This document shows, one piece after another, positions 27,175-36,333 of a stretch of 64,000 nucleotides of DNA. Within the stretch, counting starts at the first letter, position 1, and each line of letters starts with the position of its first letter. Under the pieces are notes generated by a model. It saw nothing but the letters and a program-made list of their open reading frames with translations, was not told the origin of the DNA and made no database searches. A program made the translations under genes and the position numbers. The stretch comes from DATJPR01 sp963843525 (GTDB lineage: Bacteria; Bacteroidota; Ignavibacteria; UBA10030; UBA6906), in NCBI GenBank assembly GCA_963843525.1, contig CAWJKM010000007.1, positions 1,054,001-1,118,000 of the forward strand, read 5' to 3'.

Positions 27175-28023
27175 ATGGGAAAACGGCCACCAACTCCTCC
27201 ACCGAAGGCCTATAACAATTTGAAATTTCTCAACAGCCCGGACGCACGAGTCATCCGCATGCTGGCGGAATTCCTGGAGCCGCAGCGTCGCTTCAAGGAC
27301 CACAAGGTAAGGGACACCGTCGTTTTCTTTGGCTCCGCGCGGATTCTCCCGAGATCAGAGGCATCGGTCATCGTGAAACGAGTGCGGGACCATTTGAAAC
27401 ACGTGCGGAGGCCGAACACCGAACAACTGCGCGAATTCCGCACCGCACAGATGCGTCTCGAAATGTCGAAGTATTACGAAGACGCCGTGGAGCTCGCGCG
27501 GCTTCTCACGGAATGGTCCCGCGGGTTGTCGGAGGAAAATCGTTTTGTTATCTGTTCGGGTGGGGGACCGGGGATCATGGAGGCTGCGAATAAAGGCGCA
27601 TTCCTCGCCGGCGGAAAAAGCATCGGACTCAATATCAGCCTCCCGTTTGAGCAGCACGCGAATCCGTACATTTCTCCCGGCCTCGATTTTGAGTTTCACT
27701 ATTTCTTCATGCGCAAGCTCTGGTTTGTCTCTCTCTCAAAAGGCCTGGTTATTTTCCCGGGGGGCTTCGGTACGCTGGACGAGCTGATGGAGGTGCTCAC
27801 GCTCCTTCAGACGAAGAAGGTCACGAAAAAGATGGCGATTGTCATTTATGGAAGTGAGTACTGGCGGAAGGTATTCGATTTTGACACCATGATCGACTAT
27901 GGACTCATTAACCGCAAAGACCTCGAGTACTTCCATTTTCTCGACACCCCTGGAGAGGCTTTTGAATACCTGAAGACTGCACTTCTATCCACGATGCGCG
28001 GAAAACAGGCCAATATCCAGTGA
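27175..28023 (+). CDS. LOG-family protein (TIGR00730-type, possible nucleotide 5'-monophosphate phosphoribohydrolase)
   Basis: The Rossmann-like protein (282 residues) carries both family motifs: SGGGPGIMEAANKGA and FPGGFGTLDELMEVL (PGGxGTxxE). Family members release bases from nucleotide monophosphates, including cytokinin-type substrates. An extra N-terminal segment of about 60 residues and a charged insertion near 85-115 make it a long LOG form. It follows the YgfZ-like gene by 19 bases. Confidence 0.87.
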   Translation: MGKRPPTPPPKAYNNLKFLNSPDARVIRMLAEFLEPQRRFKDHKVRDTVVFFGSARILPRSEASVIVKRVRDHLKHVRRPNTEQLREFRTAQMRLEMSKYYEDAVELARLLTEWSRGLSEENRFVICSGGGPGIMEAANKGAFLAGGKSIGLNISLPFEQHANPYISPGLDFEFHYFFMRKLWFVSLSKGLVIFPGGFGTLDELMEVLTLLQTKKVTKKMAIVIYGSEYWRKVFDFDTMIDYGLINRKDLEYFHFLDTPGEAFEYLKTALLSTMRGKQANIQ

Positions 28024-28046
28024 TTGCGGGGTCCTCCTTCGAAGCC

Positions 28047-28075
28047 TTGATTTTGAGTGGGGGGAGAGGTAGATT
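28047..28075 (+). promoter_or_regulatory. Predicted promoter of ssrA
   Basis: TTGATT (28047-28052), a 17-base spacer and TAGATT (28070-28075) lie just upstream of the mature tmRNA 5' end at 28085. The -10 box is identical to that proposed for the peroxiredoxin gene. Confidence 0.55.
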
Positions 28076-28084
28076 ACGCTCGTT

Positions 28085-28454
28085 GGGGATGCCGTGGTCT
28101 CGACGGGGAATGGGATGGTCGTGATTGCGCACCGTGCTCTCCGCGTTGCACGTAAATAAAGCGGAAAACCAGAAGTGCCAACTACAACTACGCACTGGCT
28201 GCTTAAGTAATTAAGCGACCCGTCTTGAGGAACCTCTCCTGTTGGGTTCCAAAAAGGCGTCGACTGCAGACAGGATAGCCGGGCACAGCCCCTGTGGGCG
28301 CTTGGCGAACACCGCGAAAGCGGCGATAGCAGGGTAGTTTTCGCATCGACCTGTCCTTCGGTTGCGCGAAGATGAAGTTCAAAAGAGGGAATATGTGCGT
28401 AGGATATCGCGATGGTCCTTTCTTCGGACGCGGGTTCGACTCCCGCCATCTCCA
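28085..28454 (+). ncRNA. ssrA: Transfer-messenger RNA (tmRNA)
   Basis: tmRNA rescues stalled ribosomes and tags the peptide for proteolysis. The 5' end GGGGATG pairs with CATCTCC at 28447-28453 (one G-T pair), and the 3' part has the T-arm CGCGGGTTCGACTCCCGC. The tag frame is seen at 28177-28206: a GCC resume codon, then codons for NYNYALAA and a TAA stop, giving the tag ANYNYALAA. The discriminator is A28454. The next bases are CAA, so the terminal CCA is not encoded and must be added. A terminator follows. Confidence 0.95.
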
Positions 28455-28459
28455 CAAGT

Positions 28460-28495
28460 TGCGCCCCCGTACTCGCGGGGGCGCACATGTTTTAC
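28460..28495 (+). terminator. Terminator of ssrA
   Basis: TGCGCCCCCG (28460-28469) pairs perfectly with CGGGGGCGCA (28476-28485) around a 6-base loop. CATGTTTT follows. It starts 6 bases after the mature tmRNA end. Confidence 0.8.
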
Positions 28496-28536
28496 CAGGA
28501 TCTTGTTGAGGACATCCCGTCTAACCTTTTGATTTC

Positions 28537-29394
28537 ATGAGACATCCATTAACCTTTGTGAAGTGTTCTGGCGCAGGGAATGACTTTGTGCTGATCGACC
28601 GCATGGAGGGCACGTCGAACCTGTCCATGGGAGATCTCGCCCAAGCTCTTTGTTCGCGTCCGTTCGGCGTGGGTGCTGACGGCTTGCTCCTCATCGAGCC
28701 TTCTTCGCGGGGTGCATTCCTCATGCGCTATTACAACGCCGACGGGAGTTACGGGGGTATGTGCGGAAATGGTGGACGGTGTGCGGCTATGTATGCGCAT
28801 CGGGCGGGGTATGCACAGGTTTCGATGACCTTCGAGGCCTTGGATTATCTCTATCAGGCAGAGGTTGTGGATGGCGAAGTACGGCTTTTTATGAAGGATC
28901 CCAGACAATTTCACTTACATAAAGAGCTCCAGGACCTGGTCCCGGGAACGCTAAGACCTCCAGTGTTCCTGGACACCGGAGCCCCCCACATTGTTTTTCA
29001 GGTATCAGACGTACGCACTCTGGATGTCGAGAGATTCGGCAAAGCAATGCGCAATCACCCGGCCTTTTCACCGGCAGGCACTAATGTGGACTTCATGCAG
29101 GTCGATAACCAATCGTCGATCATTTTGCGCACGTATGAGCGAGGGGTCGAGAGAGAGACGCTTGCGTGCGGTACGGGTTCGGTCGCATCTGCCATCGTCA
29201 GTACGCTGGAAGGGGAGGGACGTCCACCGGTTTCCGTCCATGTCCAAAGCGGGGAAACAGTGGTGGTGGATTTCAATGGAAGGGGTGAGGAGATTACCGC
29301 TGTTTCCCTCAAAGGAAGTGCGCATATCCTCTTTAAGGGCAATGCTTTATATGATGACTCTTCACATCAAATCCACATTGCATCGCTAACGTGA
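28537..29394 (+). CDS. dapF: Diaminopimelate epimerase
   Basis: DapF converts LL- to meso-diaminopimelate for lysine and peptidoglycan. The 285-residue product has the start FVKCSGAGNDFVLID and both catalytic cysteines, in GGMCGNGGRCAA and LACGTGSVASA. GTGA overlap with the next gene suggests a two-gene operon downstream of ssrA. Confidence 0.95.
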   Translation: MRHPLTFVKCSGAGNDFVLIDRMEGTSNLSMGDLAQALCSRPFGVGADGLLLIEPSSRGAFLMRYYNADGSYGGMCGNGGRCAAMYAHRAGYAQVSMTFEALDYLYQAEVVDGEVRLFMKDPRQFHLHKELQDLVPGTLRPPVFLDTGAPHIVFQVSDVRTLDVERFGKAMRNHPAFSPAGTNVDFMQVDNQSSIILRTYERGVERETLACGTGSVASAIVSTLEGEGRPPVSVHVQSGETVVVDFNGRGEEITAVSLKGSAHILFKGNALYDDSSHQIHIASLT

Positions 29395-30302
29395 AACGCT
29401 TCTCCTTCATCGTCAATCCCATAGCCGGGAATGGTCGGAGCGCAGGGATCGTCCGATTCATAGAGGCGGAGTTGCAGCGGCGAGAGATCCCCTTTGAGGT
29501 CCTGGTAACGACAAGGGCCGGCGAAGCTGTGGATCTGGCCAGGAGTGCGAACGCCGATACCGTCGTGGCCGTAGGGGGAGACGGGACCGTCAACGAAGTT
29601 GTCAACGGCCTGCCTCATGGAAAGACACTCGGCATCATCCCGACGGGGTCGGGGAATGACCTCATTAAGTCCTTGGCGATCCCGAAGAGGCCGAAGGACG
29701 CCTTTTTTTCCCTTTTGAAGCAGAAGACGACAGAAATAGACCTTGGCACCGTCCGATGCTCCGGTAGCGAGACATCGGGCGTCGGTAGTGAGCCGACGAA
29801 AAGGATGTTTACCAACGGAGTGGGCGTGGGGTTTGATGCTTCTGTGGCAATACGAAAAGGAGAAATTCCATTTCTCCGCGGGACTCCGGTATACATCGTT
29901 GCTGTGCTGCAGACGCTTCTCCGGTATCGCGCGCCAGTTTTCTCGTTCTCTACGAACGGTGTTCCGCCCAGGGACAAGAAGCTTCTTCTGGCTGCCATTG
30001 GGAATGGCCGTTGTGCCGGCGGCGGGTTTTATCTGACACCAAATGCCGATCCGGGAGACGGAGCATTCGACGTCACGCTGGTGGACGACGTTTCAGTATG
30101 GAAGATCCTTCGGTTGATGCCTTTGGTGATGCGAGGGAAGCACCTGGGGAACTCCGCCGTGTCTTCCTTGCGGACCACGCATATGACCCTGCAAAGCACA
30201 ACCCCATTTAACGTTCATGCTGATGGGGAGATTGTGGGGCGGTCCGTGCGGAACGTTGAAATTCAATTGACCTCTGAGAAGCTCCCCGTAGTATGTGGTT
30301 GA
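29391..30302 (+). CDS. Diacylglycerol kinase-family lipid kinase
   Basis: The 303-residue protein has the DAGK catalytic motifs FIVNPIAGNGRS, AVGGDGTVNEVVNGL and GIIPTGSGNDLIKSL, followed by a beta-rich domain (NGRCAGGGFYLTPNADPGDGAFDV). YegS/DgkB-type enzymes phosphorylate diacylglycerol or related lipids; the substrate here is not known. The GTG start overlaps the dapF stop. It is the last + gene before the gap with the dif-like site. Confidence 0.9.
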   Translation: MKRFSFIVNPIAGNGRSAGIVRFIEAELQRREIPFEVLVTTRAGEAVDLARSANADTVVAVGGDGTVNEVVNGLPHGKTLGIIPTGSGNDLIKSLAIPKRPKDAFFSLLKQKTTEIDLGTVRCSGSETSGVGSEPTKRMFTNGVGVGFDASVAIRKGEIPFLRGTPVYIVAVLQTLLRYRAPVFSFSTNGVPPRDKKLLLAAIGNGRCAGGGFYLTPNADPGDGAFDVTLVDDVSVWKILRLMPLVMRGKHLGNSAVSSLRTTHMTLQSTTPFNVHADGEIVGRSVRNVEIQLTSEKLPVVCG

Positions 30303-30800
30303 CTTTACATAATTGCTCCCCAGATAAGCAGTGGAATTAGTGGAAGTTATTCAAGCCGTCCTGATCCATCGTCAATCCTTCCATTCGAAAGTCAATGGCA
30401 CCCGGGAGCTAATGCACTTGGGTCATTGCCTCAGCGGGTTTCGAGAATCGAAGTGACTGACCCTCGTCGGACACTTTCATAGTCAGGAGAGATCTGAACT
30501 CCCGGCCGCAGAGGTTCAAGGCGATAGAACGGGTCTCTTGCGGTCCATAATGATTTGCCAAGGGCAGGCGAAGAAGAGGCCGCAGAATTATCATTAAGCT
30601 CTCTGTAAGTTCTGTGCAGGCAGCAACTAATCAGAAGTGCCGATGTGAGAAATCTTCGAACAGGGATTGGGAGAGGTGAACTGGCAGATCCTTCGGGGAG
30701 GTCGATAGGAGCCAGGGGATTAGGGGAACTGAGTAAGTGACCGGCGTCTGAATGTCATATAATGTATATTATGTAAACTAAATGAATTCCATCGCGATGC
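30303..30800. other. Gene-free gap between convergent gene blocks
   Basis: These 498 bases hold no credible gene. The only sizeable frame, a 61-codon one on the minus strand (30409-30594), has no ribosome-binding site or recognisable protein pattern. The gap separates the + strand dapF/lipid kinase pair from the - strand purL operon and contains the dif-like site near its right end. Confidence 0.8.
30752..30779 (+). other. Candidate dif site (XerC/XerD chromosome dimer resolution)
   Basis: The 28 bases divide into an 11-base left arm ATGTCATATAA (30752-30762), a 6-base centre TGTATA (30763-30768) and an 11-base right arm TTATGTAAACT (30769-30779). From memory, the right arm equals the XerD arm of Bacillus subtilis dif. 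The run ATAATGTATATTATGT, covering the inner left arm, centre and most of the right arm, equals the core of Escherichia coli dif. The site lies in a gene-free gap exactly where the dominant gene direction flips from + to -, as expected at the replication terminus. Confidence 0.85.
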
Positions 30801-33047
30801 TCAAGAAGCCATTGTTCTGCCGAGGGAATGCACATACGCTTCGTGCAGATCCCCCACCGGAATTGTGAGGCATGACTCGATACTCAACGAATCTCCTCCT
30901 ACAATCCCTATAATGCCGCAAGGCACGGCAAAGGCAGAGGCCACGCGTTGGACCTCGGCGAGATGATTCGGAGCGGTGGAAATCACGATCCGTCCCTGGT
31001 CTTCACCGAAGAGAATCCGATCCTTACGTATTCCCTGGAAGTCGAGATGGATCCGGGCACCCGTGAGCCTGGTATCATCGTCCATCATGCAGCATTCAGC
31101 GAGAGCAATAGCGAGCCCGCCCTCGGAGCAATCATGTGCGGAATGTACCAGGCCTTTGACGATGAGCTCATGAATGCACTTTTGAAGTCGAAGTTCCTCA
31201 GTGAGGTCGATCGGAGGGGCATCGCCGGTGGTTTGACCGTGGAAAAGGGCGAGATACTCGCTCCCTCCTATATGTCCGTTATTGCGACCAAGGAGGAGAA
31301 TGGTATCTCCCTCAGCTTTAAACGATGCAGTCGTGACATTCCCCAGGTCCTCAATCAAGCCCAACATGCCTATCACGGGCGTGGGAAATACCGCGGCCGA
31401 TGGACTCTCGTTGTAGAAACTCACATTTCCGCCTGTAACGGGTGTGTTAAAGACCCGGCACGCTTCCCCCATCCCTTCGACCGCTTCTGTAAACTGCCAG
31501 TAGACCTCCGGCTTATAGGGATTCCCGAAATTCAGGCAGTTTGTCACAGCCAGCGGTTCACCACCTGTGCATGCAACGTTGCGTGCCGACTCGGCTACCG
31601 CGATCATGGCTCCGCGCCGTGGATTCAAATACACATATCTCCCGTTACAGTCAGTCTTTACGGCAAGCGCTTTGTGTGATTCCTTGAGCAACACCACGGC
31701 TGCGTCCGCACCCGCCAGCGCCATATTATTCGTGCGCACCATACTGTCATACTGCTCATACACCCACCGCTTGCTCGCGATATCCGGGCTCGCAATGAGC
31801 TTCATAAGCACCTCATCCAGGCGATCGGGCTCAGGGACCGACGACTCATCGAATGCGTGCACTTGATCGATGTAGGCTGGTTTCCGCCTCTCCCGGATGT
31901 AGACAGGCGCACCCCCGCCGAGGACAAGCGAATCGGGGGAAACATCGGCAACTTTCACACCCCGATAGGTAATCAACAATCTGTCCCCTTCAATCACCTC
32001 CCCGATCACCTCCGCATGAAGATCCCACTTCGAAAATATCTCTTGAATGGCCTCCACCCTCCCCTGCTCCACCACGACGAGCATCCGCTCCTGCGACTCC
32101 GACAGCATGAGTTCGTAGGCACTCATCCCTTCTTCCCGTGCCGGGACCTTGTCCAGATCTATTTTCATCCCGCTCCCGCCTCGTGCGCTCATTTCAGATG
32201 TGGAGCAGGTAATTCCTGCCGCTCCCATATCCTGGATCCCTACCACAAACCCGGTCCGGATGGCCTCCAGCGACGCCTCCAGGAGGAGTTTCTCCGTGAA
32301 AGGGTCGCCTACCTGCACGGAGGGACGTTTCGACTCCGATGCTTCGGAGATCTCTTCCGAAGCAAACGTTGCACCATGAATGCCGTCGCGGCCTGTCGAT
32401 GATCCCACGATGAGGACCGGGTTCCCCACACCCTTTGCGATGGCGCTCGCCCATCGTCCGACTTTCACGACGCCCACAGCCATCGCATTCACCAGCGGAT
32501 TATCCTGGTAGCAGGGATCAAAATACACTTCGCCGGCCACGGTGGGAACACCGAAACTGTTCCCGTAATCGCCTATACCTTTCACCACGCCCCTGACCAA
32601 TCCCCTGGTCCTTGCGGAGGAAAGATCCCCGAACCGAAGGGAATTCAGTGCTGCGATCGGCCGCGCTCCCATCGTAAATATGTCGCGCAGGATTCCTCCG
32701 ACGCCGGTCGCCGCACCCTGATAGGGTTCTACCGCAGAGGGATGATTGTGACTTTCTATCTTGAAGCAGACCGCGAGCCCGTCTCCAATGTCCACGAGTC
32801 CGGCATTCTCTTCGCCGGCACCGACAAGAAGCTTTCCCCCGCTCCGCGGAAGAGTCTTCAACAACGCGATGGAGTTCTTGTAGCTGCAGTGTTCACTCCA
32901 CATGACGCTGTAGATACCGAGTTCCGTATAGCTGGGCGTGCGCCCGAGATATTCCAGCACACGGCGGTACTCTTCCTCTGTCATGCCATGTTGAAGCGCG
33001 AGTTCCAGAGTTACTGTGGGCTCTGCCGCAGATGTCGTCGGATGCAT
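30801..33047 (-). CDS. purL: Phosphoribosylformylglycinamidine synthase subunit PurL (small type)
   Basis: PurL is the ATP-dependent synthetase part of FGAM synthase in purine synthesis. The 748-residue length is that of the small type which works with PurQ and PurS; neither is in the window. Motifs include SVMWSEHCSYKNS, FKIESHNHPSAVEPYQGA, VGIQDMGAAG and HDCSEGGLA. It is the last gene of the yqeY-to-purL run and ends 21 bases from the dif-like site. Confidence 0.96.
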   Translation of the reverse strand: MHPTTSAAEPTVTLELALQHGMTEEEYRRVLEYLGRTPSYTELGIYSVMWSEHCSYKNSIALLKTLPRSGGKLLVGAGEENAGLVDIGDGLAVCFKIESHNHPSAVEPYQGAATGVGGILRDIFTMGARPIAALNSLRFGDLSSARTRGLVRGVVKGIGDYGNSFGVPTVAGEVYFDPCYQDNPLVNAMAVGVVKVGRWASAIAKGVGNPVLIVGSSTGRDGIHGATFASEEISEASESKRPSVQVGDPFTEKLLLEASLEAIRTGFVVGIQDMGAAGITCSTSEMSARGGSGMKIDLDKVPAREEGMSAYELMLSESQERMLVVVEQGRVEAIQEIFSKWDLHAEVIGEVIEGDRLLITYRGVKVADVSPDSLVLGGGAPVYIRERRKPAYIDQVHAFDESSVPEPDRLDEVLMKLIASPDIASKRWVYEQYDSMVRTNNMALAGADAAVVLLKESHKALAVKTDCNGRYVYLNPRRGAMIAVAESARNVACTGGEPLAVTNCLNFGNPYKPEVYWQFTEAVEGMGEACRVFNTPVTGGNVSFYNESPSAAVFPTPVIGMLGLIEDLGNVTTASFKAEGDTILLLGRNNGHIGGSEYLALFHGQTTGDAPPIDLTEELRLQKCIHELIVKGLVHSAHDCSEGGLAIALAECCMMDDDTRLTGARIHLDFQGIRKDRILFGEDQGRIVISTAPNHLAEVQRVASAFAVPCGIIGIVGGDSLSIESCLTIPVGDLHEAYVHSLGRTMAS

Positions 33048-33049
33048 GA

Positions 33050-34291
33050 TTAGTTCCAGAAGTAGCTGACGTTGATTCCCAGAATGCTCCAGGTGGTCGA
33101 ATAGACTCCGGCTGGCATCGAAGGATCGCCAGCACCCACTGCACGGTCGAGGAATCTCAAATACTGATATGCAAAATCCAGACGGAGTCCCTCGCTGACG
33201 AAATACCCGAGGCCAACAGAAATACTTCTCTTGTCCGCGTCCGGAAGAAACGGGACGAAGGTGTTGTCCGGAATCGGTGTCTGGTCGTAGACATACCCGG
33301 CCCGGAGTACCACGTCTTCAAGAGCGATTTCTAGGCCGCAATGAAACGTCCAGCTGTTTTTCCAGTTCAAAGGAATGGAACTCCTCAGGGAGGGATCCGC
33401 AATCAACGCCTCCTGCGGGTACCGGATCGAGACGGACTTCAGCGCAGACCAGAACGTGTATTCGACATTGGCCTCAAGAGAAACCCCCCCGAGTGGATGC
33501 AGTGCAAGCCCGGCGCCTGCTATGTCGGGTGTCTTCAAGCCCAGCGACGCCGTCGTCTGCTGAAATTTCGTGGCGAGGCTGTCGGGCAGTTCACTGTAAG
33601 ACACCGTTCCTTTGTCGATGTCGAGTTTCATCCGGCTCATATAGGTCAGGCCGAATGTGACATTCTTGTTCGGACGAAAGAGAAGTCCCACGCTTCCGCC
33701 GAAAGCGGCTGAACCCGCCGCGTCGAAGGATTCGAGACCGGTTGCCGAAGGCGTTCCTGAAACCGTGAACCGGTGGCTCATCTGCAGCTTGGGGAATCCG
33801 ATGTTCACTGCAACACCGACGGCGAACCGTGATCCCAGGCGGAAGGCGACGCCCGGCGAAGCGTAGACGACACGGAAATCCGAACGGACGGTTTGCGAAG
33901 CCCCTGCCCAGGTTTCTCCCCACTCCGAGTTCATGGCAAAAGGTATTGCGCCCGAAATGCCGACCGAAAATCCATCGAAATTGTGGGTCAACGTGACATT
34001 CGGTGGAAACTGGGCCTGGCTCACCATCTTGATTTCGTTCCCCCCGTCAGGGGTGAAGCGGGTGTCAGGCATCGACACGGTTGTTCCGAAGGAGAAGACC
34101 GTCCCGGGGAGGAAGGCGATGAGCGCGGGATTCTGATGCAGCAGAACAGGTTCGCCAAGTGACACCAGCCCGCTATTCCCCAGACCGATGTTGCGGGCAG
34201 ATTGCTGCCCAACCGTGAATCCGCCGGCGATGGCGGAAACAACCGAAAGCAATGTTGCGAAAAGCAAAAGGAATGGAACCTTGAATTTCAT
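33050..34291 (-). CDS. Outer-membrane transport protein, FadL/OmpP1/TodX family
   Basis: The 413-residue protein has a signal peptide (cleavage near VVSAIAG), the family N-terminal hatch motif (GFTVGQQSARNIGLGNSGLVSLGE, split here only by length) and alternating beta-strand patterns. It ends with an aromatic residue near the C-terminus (SYFWN). FadL-type channels take up long-chain fatty acids or other hydrophobic compounds across the outer membrane. It sits 2 bases from both the biotin carrier gene and purL, in one operon. Confidence 0.87.
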   Translation of the reverse strand: MKFKVPFLLLFATLLSVVSAIAGGFTVGQQSARNIGLGNSGLVSLGEPVLLHQNPALIAFLPGTVFSFGTTVSMPDTRFTPDGGNEIKMVSQAQFPPNVTLTHNFDGFSVGISGAIPFAMNSEWGETWAGASQTVRSDFRVVYASPGVAFRLGSRFAVGVAVNIGFPKLQMSHRFTVSGTPSATGLESFDAAGSAAFGGSVGLLFRPNKNVTFGLTYMSRMKLDIDKGTVSYSELPDSLATKFQQTTASLGLKTPDIAGAGLALHPLGGVSLEANVEYTFWSALKSVSIRYPQEALIADPSLRSSIPLNWKNSWTFHCGLEIALEDVVLRAGYVYDQTPIPDNTFVPFLPDADKRSISVGLGYFVSEGLRLDFAYQYLRFLDRAVGAGDPSMPAGVYSTTWSILGINVSYFWN

Positions 34292-34292
34292 T

Positions 34293-34790
34293 TCATTCGA
34301 TCGTTAACAGCAGCTGGTCTTTTTCAACAGTCATACCCGGTTTCACCGCAATGCTCGTGACAACGCCTTCGCGGCCGGAACGTACGTCGTTTTCCATCTT
34401 CATCGCTTCAAGGACGACAAGTGTCTGCCCCGTGGAAATCTTTTCGCCCGTTTCAACGAGCACGCTCTTCACAAGCGCCGGCATCGGAGCGAGCACTTCA
34501 GCCCCGTGATGGTGTTTTGTGGAATCCCGGGGCTTCCGCGCGCCACGCGGGCGGTCATTCTGCACGGAGACGTGGAGAGAAATTCCTCCCGCCATGATTT
34601 CGTAGCCGGTTCCATTGCCAATGACTGCCAGATGAAAGGCCTGACCGTTGGCATGGACAGAGAAACGGTTCGATCCGGCGTCCACCGTTTTCACGAAGGA
34701 GGCATCTTCCCCGTTGATCGTCTTCGCGGCATTTTCTTCCACCGCGATCAGGTAATCCTTTCCTGCGACGTTGACGCGGTACGTGGTCAT
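34293..34790 (-). CDS. Biotin carboxyl carrier protein of an acyl-CoA carboxylase or decarboxylase
   Basis: The 165-residue protein ends in a biotinyl domain with the modified lysine in LEAMKMENDV. The N-terminal half is unlike AccB of acetyl-CoA carboxylase, and its APMPALVKSVLVETGE block resembles carriers of propionyl- or methylmalonyl-CoA enzymes. It lies 31 bases after the biotin carboxylase. No carboxyltransferase is in the window, so the full complex and substrate are open. Confidence 0.85.
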   Translation of the reverse strand: MTTYRVNVAGKDYLIAVEENAAKTINGEDASFVKTVDAGSNRFSVHANGQAFHLAVIGNGTGYEIMAGGISLHVSVQNDRPRGARKPRDSTKHHHGAEVLAPMPALVKSVLVETGEKISTGQTLVVLEAMKMENDVRSGREGVVTSIAVKPGMTVEKDQLLLTIE

Positions 34791-34821
34791 GCTGTTACGG
34801 GGGTTCCCGGACTATCAGGTC

Positions 34822-36333
34822 TCACGAACGATATCCCTCAAACCGCAGGCGGCGCCACGGGCTTCCCTGTTGTTCTCCTGTGCCTGTTTGGGGAGCCTTA
34901 TCCTTTTCTTTCCGGTCTTCCAGCATGGCACAGAGAACGGCGGCCGCCCGCTGGAACTCCTCGCTGCCCCTGTCCAACTGTTCGGGGGTGTAATGCTCCT
35001 GCAGAAAATGCGTTGAGATCTCGCCACGCTGAAACGCCGGATGACGGAGAACAAACCGGAGAAGAGAGATGTTGGTCTGCACGCCGAGGATTTCATATTC
35101 TTCGAGCGCGCGGATCATCCGTTGCATCGCTTGTTCCCTGTTCGCACCCCAGGCACAGAGCTTTGCAATCATTGGATCGTAGTAGATCGATACTTCGCCT
35201 CCCTCATCAACCCCGCGATCTTCACGAATCCCCGGTCCCGCCGCGGGATGCACATGGAGGAGCCGGCCGGTCGACGGAATATACGAATGTTCGACGTCTT
35301 CAGCACAGATACGGCACTCGATGGCGTGGCCGTTCCATCGGACGTCTTCCTGGCGGAACGGCAGTCGCGCCCCCTCCGCAATGCGAATCTGCAATGCAAC
35401 GAGGTCGAGTCCCGTGCGGAGTTCGGTGACGGGGTGTTCCACCTGGAGGCGCGTGTTCATTTCAAGAAAATAGAACTTCCCGGATGCATCGCGCAGAAAC
35501 TCAACGGTCCCGGCATTGACGTACCCGCACGCCTGGGCAGCACGAACGGCAGTCTCCGTCATCCGGCGTCGCGATTCGTCGTCGAGAATGGGCGAAGGCG
35601 ATTCCTCGACAATCTTCTGATGGCGCCTTTGAATGGAACATTCGCGTTCGCCGAGATGAACGACGGACCCGTGACTGTCGGCAAGAATCTGAACTTCGAT
35701 ATGACGGGGCTGGTCGAGATACTGTTCGATGTACACCCGCGCGTCACCGAATGAAGCTTTCGCCTCGGAGGAAGCTGCATGATATGCCCCGGCAATGTCC
35801 CGGGGGTCGTCGACCCGTCTCATGCCCTTGCCTCCGCCTCCGGCGGCCGCCTTGATCAGCACGGGAGTTCCATGACGCTGCACAAAGCGCACCGCTTCCT
35901 GTTCCGATTGAAGGGGCGCATCACTGCCGGGTACAACGGGCACGCCCGCCTTGCGCATCACCTCGCGCGCACGGGTCTTGTCGCCCATCATCGCAATCGC
36001 TGCTGGGGATGGCCCCACGAAAACAAACCCCGCCTCGCCCACTGCCTTTGCGAAAGCACTGTTCTCCGACAGAAACCCGTAGCCCGGATGGATCGCGTCT
36101 GCCCCGCCCGAACGCGCCGCTTCAAGGATCGCCGGGACGTTGAGGTAGCTGAGGGACGACGGTGCGGGACCGACAGGGATCGCGGAGTCTGCCGCCCGGA
36201 CGTGCGGTGCCAACCGGTCGGCGTCCGAATACACCGCGATCGTCCTGATGCCGAGCTCACGGCACGTGCGGATGATCCGGAGCGCGATCTCTCCCCGGTT
36301 GGCAATAAGGATTGTGCGGATCGGTCTGGTCAT
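34822..36333 (-). CDS. Biotin carboxylase subunit
   Basis: The ATP-grasp enzyme carboxylates the biotin of the carrier encoded just downstream. The 503-residue protein has ANRGEIALRIIRTCRELG, the glycine-rich loop AAAGGGGKGMRRV, and EMNTRLQVEHPVTELRTGLD. It has about 50 residues more at the C-terminus than AccC, ending in a charged low-complexity tail. The start overlaps the mutS2 stop as ATGA. Acetyl-, propionyl- or methylcrotonyl-CoA are all possible final acceptors. Confidence 0.92.
   Translation of the reverse strand: MTRPIRTILIANRGEIALRIIRTCRELGIRTIAVYSDADRLAPHVRAADSAIPVGPAPSSLSYLNVPAILEAARSGGADAIHPGYGFLSENSAFAKAVGEAGFVFVGPSPAAIAMMGDKTRAREVMRKAGVPVVPGSDAPLQSEQEAVRFVQRHGTPVLIKAAAGGGGKGMRRVDDPRDIAGAYHAASSEAKASFGDARVYIEQYLDQPRHIEVQILADSHGSVVHLGERECSIQRRHQKIVEESPSPILDDESRRRMTETAVRAAQACGYVNAGTVEFLRDASGKFYFLEMNTRLQVEHPVTELRTGLDLVALQIRIAEGARLPFRQEDVRWNGHAIECRICAEDVEHSYIPSTGRLLHVHPAAGPGIREDRGVDEGGEVSIYYDPMIAKLCAWGANREQAMQRMIRALEEYEILGVQTNISLLRFVLRHPAFQRGEISTHFLQEHYTPEQLDRGSEEFQRAAAVLCAMLEDRKEKDKAPQTGTGEQQGSPWRRLRFEGYRS

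Noticed and set aside
27985..28488. Minus-strand open frame over the tmRNA region
   Set aside because: The region folds as tmRNA with a matching acceptor stem, T-arm and tag. The frame has no start signals.
30409..30594. 61-codon minus-strand frame in the gap near the dif-like site
   Set aside because: No ribosome-binding site, no protein-like pattern and no promoter; chance opening is likely.
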